A DNA stretch of 8,112 bases from JAALKW01 sp033791145 (GTDB lineage: Bacteria > Pseudomonadota > Gammaproteobacteria > Legionellales > Legionellaceae), in the NCBI GenBank assembly GCA_033791145.1, contig JASJHH010000203.1, positions 1 to 8,112 of the forward strand, in the 5' to 3' direction. A model generated the notes under the pieces. The model was not told where the DNA came from, did no database searches, and was given only the letters and a program-made list of their open reading frames with translations. The position numbers were made by a program, and so were the translations under genes. Shown piece by piece: positions 5,004-8,112 of this stretch. Within the stretch, counting starts at the first letter, position 1; each line of letters opens with the position of its first letter.

Positions 5004-7264
5004 GTGATTTCACCATTGAGTTCAGTCATAATATTAAATTCGGGGCAGATATTTAGCGTGCTATTTTCAAGATAAGCTAATCTTAAAACATACCAGCCTT
5101 TAAGCTTAGAAATATCAGCAGTAGTAGCATATTTAGCGGTTTTTTGAGTGGTTTTTATGATATAGGTTTGATTGTTTTGATTAGATAAGATTAAAAAAGC
5201 ATTTGGTTTTGCAAGCCATCCATTAATATTGAGCAGCGCTGTTGCTCTAAAGGCAATGGGTGCGGGCGTGTTGTAATTAATCGTATTAATACGGCCATCA
5301 CATGCTTTGGCTTTTGTTAGATTAAAGTTAGGTTCTTTTAGTTTAGGTTCGGAAATTTTATATAAGCTAATTACATCTGATTTTTTGGGTATATCCATAG
5401 TTATAAACTCAACTTCATATTGATTATTCCATAAGCGACGCCCATGCTCTGGATGGACTAAAAATGATTGAACGGTTTTATCGGTAAGGTATTTTGAATC
5501 TGCATAAAGCAGACCAAATTCAGTTGTATTCTCAACGATAGGTGATAACAAAAAGCCTGTTTCAGTCATGCCTGAAATAATGCGATACTTACGTGTTGAA
5601 CCATTTTTTAGATTAACTACGATTTCTAACGGGGTTGTTTTGAATAAAATATCAACTATTTTTCCTAAACGGCTTTGCTCTATTTTAAGTTTGACAAAAA
5701 TAGGTTGATTACTTTCCGGCAATACAACCACTTGATTAAAGCGGACTGTTTTTTTTGATAGAAGCGATTCAGAATAATTTGAACGGGTGGCGCGTTTTTT
5801 TAAAAAAAGATAATTATTTTTAAAATTTATTGGCTCATAATGAGAGATAATCACAGGCCAACTAGCGCCATCTTCTAATGATGGGATTCTATTATCAATC
5901 GGTTGAACTTTGAAAATCAAATGGTCAGGGGCGTTATTTTTTAATAAATGTGCCTTGTTTTGTTTTATTAATTCTGGGGTATACACAGAATAACTCTGAA
6001 ATACAGGACGAGGGTTCCAAGTGTTTTTAGATGAAATTAAATAAGATTGATCATATGAATAGATATCTGTCGTACCATCAAATTTAGGAAAATCTACTTT
6101 TTTATGCAGCATGGCTATTTTATTATTAAATTCATGCGTTAATTTTTCTTGATTTTTAATGCGAAATTTTAGAGCATCCCAAGAAGATTGATAGGTAAAT
6201 ACAAGCTTGTTTCGAATATGTATTATATTGATTGGTTGATAGCTAGAAACAATAGCAAGTCCGAGGGTCATAGCAATCAATACTGCAAAAAATGTATGTC
6301 TATTGTTATTGCAAACAGTTGTGATGAGTAAGCCTGTTAATAAGAGCATCGCAGCGGCATGTAAGGCGTGTGCATCATGTCTCACAAAGCCTGCTTTAAA
6401 TGCGACAAAGAGTATGAGTAAAAACATGAAAAATAAGATTACTTTTTTTAAAAAATTTATTTTTATGTCTTGGATAATAGCGGATAATAAAACGATGGTC
6501 GCGATGAGATATAAAAAGATTTCTCTAATATGGCCCCCACGAACTGACATCGCTTCTGTGTAACCATCAATAATCGGTTGCATGGATATAAAATAAGCTG
6601 GTAAAGCATTCAAGGGTTGTCCTGAAACCATCCAAAAAACAAGTGCTGAAATAATAGGCGTGATACACGTCAGTGCTGCACTTATCCAATGCTTATTCAG
6701 TAGTAATAATAAAGTAGAAAGAATGATGATTCCTAAACAAGGAACGAGTAATGAGCCTTTGATGAGGGGAAGTAGTCCAAAGGGTAAGAACAAAGCAATT
6801 AAAAGTAAATTTGAGCGTATTGTAATTGTGTTTGATTTAAAAAGATAAGCGCCAACTAGCAGTGGATAAAAAAAGAGAAGTGCATCACTAGAGTTTATGA
6901 TGCCCGCAAGTGTTATCAGAAGTAATATTTTTACATACCATTTGCTTTCTTTAAAATTTAAGTAGGTTGCAATAGCAAAAAAAATAGCTAGATAAAGAGA
7001 AGCCCATATCATCAATGCATCGCTTGTAGGATGGTAAGCGTGCGTAAAAATAGAGGCATAAGGTCCAAATGTAAAAATAATGTCACGCCCAAAATTTAAT
7101 CCTTGTGCGAGAGCGTGATTCATTCCTAGTACCCAGGATGGGTCGTGACCGTCAGTAGGCATAACAGGTAGTAGTGGAACAAATAGACAGGTTGCGGTTA
7201 TGAATAAAAGCGCTAAAAACATCCAAGCATTAAAATATGTTTTTTTGAAGCCTAAAGTCATCAT
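5000..7264 (-). CDS. Large polytopic membrane protein with DPSW loop motif, putative GT-C-type glycosyltransferase
   Basis: The 754-residue protein has two halves. Residues 1-345 contain about nine or ten membrane segments (about 14-34, 84-102, 110-123, 126-142, 150-166, 172-190, 197-213, 248-266, 273-290, 298-317, 325-341). The first extracytoplasmic loop holds DGHDPSWVLGMN (38-49) and GRDIIFTFGPYASIF (59-73); a later loop holds GFVRHDAHALH (292-302). Residues 345-754 are mostly soluble, beta-rich and probably periplasmic, ending in a GWLAKPNAF to GWYVLRLAY module (682-731). An acidic residue in the first outer loop, many spans and a C-terminal periplasmic domain are the plan of GT-C enzymes that use polyprenyl-phosphate sugars, but I do not recognise a named family. 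The start at 7264 lies 3 bases after the reductase stop; MM gives two adjacent starts. The stop overlaps ATGA with an epimerase-start relic. Confidence 0.75.
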   Translation of the reverse strand: MMTLGFKKTYFNAWMFLALLFITATCLFVPLLPVMPTDGHDPSWVLGMNHALAQGLNFGRDIIFTFGPYASIFTHAYHPTSDALMIWASLYLAIFFAIATYLNFKESKWYVKILLLITLAGIINSSDALLFFYPLLVGAYLFKSNTITIRSNLLLIALFLPFGLLPLIKGSLLVPCLGIIILSTLLLLLNKHWISAALTCITPIISALVFWMVSGQPLNALPAYFISMQPIIDGYTEAMSVRGGHIREIFLYLIATIVLLSAIIQDIKINFLKKVILFFMFLLILFVAFKAGFVRHDAHALHAAAMLLLTGLLITTVCNNNRHTFFAVLIAMTLGLAIVSSYQPINIIHIRNKLVFTYQSSWDALKFRIKNQEKLTHEFNNKIAMLHKKVDFPKFDGTTDIYSYDQSYLISSKNTWNPRPVFQSYSVYTPELIKQNKAHLLKNNAPDHLIFKVQPIDNRIPSLEDGASWPVIISHYEPINFKNNYLFLKKRATRSNYSESLLSKKTVRFNQVVVLPESNQPIFVKLKIEQSRLGKIVDILFKTTPLEIVVNLKNGSTRKYRIISGMTETGFLLSPIVENTTEFGLLYADSKYLTDKTVQSFLVHPEHGRRLWNNQYEVEFITMDIPKKSDVISLYKISEPKLKEPNFNLTKAKACDGRINTINYNTPAPIAFRATALLNINGWLAKPNAFLILSNQNNQTYIIKTTQKTAKYATTADISKLKGWYVLRLAYLENSTLNICPEFNIMTELNGEIT

Positions 7265-7267
7265 GTT

Positions 7268-8044
7268 TTAAATATCCATTTTTTTAAAGATAGCATGTGG
7301 AATATGACGAATAATCATCATAATCAAGAGCCATTTGATAGGTGTATAGATCACACGCTGGCCTTGACTGATGCCTTTTACAATGGATTTTGCAACGAGC
7401 GTAACCGGCGTTAATTGCTGTCCCTGTCGTTTTAAATGCGCGGTCATCGGGGTGTCAGTTGGGCCAGGTTTAATCAGTGTTACACGGACGTTTGTATTGG
7501 CAAAACGGTGTTGAAGGCCTGCGGTATAACTTGCGACAAGCGCTTTTGCAGCCCCATAAATATAATTTGATTTTCGTCCTCTGTCTCCTGCAACAGAGCC
7601 AATGATTGCGAGTGTGCCATGATTGGTTTTTTCCATGTGTTTTGAAAAAGCTTCAGCAAATAAAATGGGTGAGAGACCATTGATTGCTAAGGCATCATGG
7701 CATTGGGTTAATTCTTTTTGGCATTGTTGTTGATCAGATAATACGCCGTGGGCGATTAATATAATATCAATGGGATGGATTGGGCTTGTTTGGTTAAGTT
7801 GATCAGCAAGAGCTTTAATTTTTTCTGGATCATGAAAGTCTGCTTCGATGCTTGTAACAGTTGTATTCGGTCCGCGAACACGTAAATCACATGCGATTTG
7901 TTCGGTTTTATTGTAATCACGACCGACTAGAATGATCTCAACAGGTGCCTGTTGAATCCATAAACGTGCACAATGCTCTGCAATGGATGAAGTCGCACCA
8001 ATAATAATAATTTTTTTCAGTTTTTTTTGTGATTTATTTTGCAT
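7268..8044 (-). CDS. DprE2-like short-chain dehydrogenase/reductase
   Basis: The 258-residue classical SDR has a cofactor motif of the form GATSSIAEHCA (16-26), IAHG (97-100) in place of NNAG, the catalytic serine in IIGSVAGDRG (S150), and Y163-xxx-K167 in YGAAK, followed by IKPGPTDTPM (191-200). GATSSIA together with IGSVAGDRGR and a hydrophobic C-terminal segment (238-252) is the pattern of DprE2, which reduces decaprenylphospho-2'-keto-pentofuranose to the epimerised sugar, and of its proteobacterial relatives. The GR pair at 41-42 after strand 2 suggests NADPH, although this is inference. It starts 3 bases behind a frame that looks like the DprE1 C-terminus and ends 3 bases before the large membrane protein, so the three are one unit. 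A weak GGA lies about 10 bases before the ATG. I am confident of the SDR family, moderately so of the DprE2 branch. Confidence 0.82.
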   Translation of the reverse strand: MQNKSQKKLKKIIIIGATSSIAEHCARLWIQQAPVEIILVGRDYNKTEQIACDLRVRGPNTTVTSIEADFHDPEKIKALADQLNQTSPIHPIDIILIAHGVLSDQQQCQKELTQCHDALAINGLSPILFAEAFSKHMEKTNHGTLAIIGSVAGDRGRKSNYIYGAAKALVASYTAGLQHRFANTNVRVTLIKPGPTDTPMTAHLKRQGQQLTPVTLVAKSIVKGISQGQRVIYTPIKWLLIMMIIRHIPHAIFKKMDI

Positions 8045-8047
8045 TAT

Positions 8048-8112
8048 TTAATCATCCAAAAGTCTTCGTGAAAGCGCTGAGCTAATACCTGGGTCACGGT
8101 AATTTAAAAATT
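8048..8112 (-). CDS. C-terminal end of a probable DprE1-like FAD oxidoreductase (runs off right edge)
   Basis: A frame open to the right edge ends with TAA at 8050-8048, 3 bases before the reductase ATG. Its last residues read NYRDPGISSALSRRLLDD. A DP-x-G turn followed by S-x-(L/M)-(S/A)-R-R-L is the usual end of DprE1/aldonolactone-oxidase-type FAD enzymes, which oxidise the 2'-hydroxyl of a polyprenyl-phosphate pentose before DprE2 reduces it. With only about 20 residues visible the call rests on this motif and on the neighbour. The alternative frame overlapping the ATG as TAATG is closed by a stop at 8106-8104. Confidence 0.5.
   Translation of the reverse strand, partial: FLNYRDPGISSALSRRLLDD

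Noticed and set aside
7480..7680. A 66-codon frame on the - strand.
   Set aside because: It lies wholly within the reductase gene in another frame; the reductase has complete SDR motifs over this stretch.
8044..8103. A frame ending TAATG over the reductase start, with the last residues AQRFHEDFWMIK.
   Set aside because: It is closed by an in-frame TAA at 8106-8104, so it could only be an 18-codon piece; the neighbouring frame is open to the edge and ends like a DprE1 protein.

Overview
The window looks like a piece of chromosome from an AT-rich Gram-negative bacterium. It carries a cell-envelope glycan locus. The codon use, the GC-rich palindrome near 812-832 and the gene content would fit a gammaproteobacterium, perhaps of the Legionella/Coxiella group, but that placement is an inference; no rRNA, tRNA or diagnostic marker is present.

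Left part (1-790, + strand): the 3' end of an uncharacterised ABC-transporter permease. It is followed by a short tract of GGTGAGAT repeats, mostly 20 bp apart, and a 5'-truncated remnant of an AlbA/HATPase_c_4-type regulator that keeps only the end of the ATPase-like domain and a winged helix. Two strong hairpins (760-780 and 812-832) separate this strand from the converging operon.

Main part (8112 down to about 791, all - strand): one tightly packed operon. In order of transcription it holds the last codons of a probable DprE1-like oxidoreductase (8112-8048), a DprE2-like short-chain reductase (8044-7268), a 754-residue polytopic membrane protein with a DPSW motif in its first loop (7264-5000), a SAM-dependent methyltransferase (4941-4258), a broken second copy of the membrane protein (4222-3585), an NAD-dependent sugar epimerase-like protein (3588-2647), an FAD amine-oxidase-fold oxidoreductase (2644-1334), a GtrA family membrane protein (1340-936) and possibly a 46-residue membrane peptide (931-791). 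Most junctions are a few bases or overlapping.

A polyprenyl-phosphate sugar made by DprE1/DprE2-type redox epimerisation, moved by a GtrA protein and used by a multi-spanning glycosyltransferase is the logic of the mycobacterial arabinose-donor pathway (GtrA-like Rv3789, dprE1, dprE2, aftA). Here the same classes of gene appear together with a different, unnamed membrane protein, a methyltransferase and two more sugar-modifying-type oxidoreductases. I infer a lipid-linked sugar pathway for an envelope polysaccharide; the sugar is unknown.

The clearest evolutionary event is a duplication of the large membrane-protein gene. The second copy has lost about 1.63 kb of its interior out of frame plus 24 bp between CCAAA repeats, yet it still carries the last 15 codons of its parent. 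Short relics of the epimerase start and of the reductase end flank the methyltransferase gene, so that gene sits exactly at the novel joint expected from a tandem duplication.
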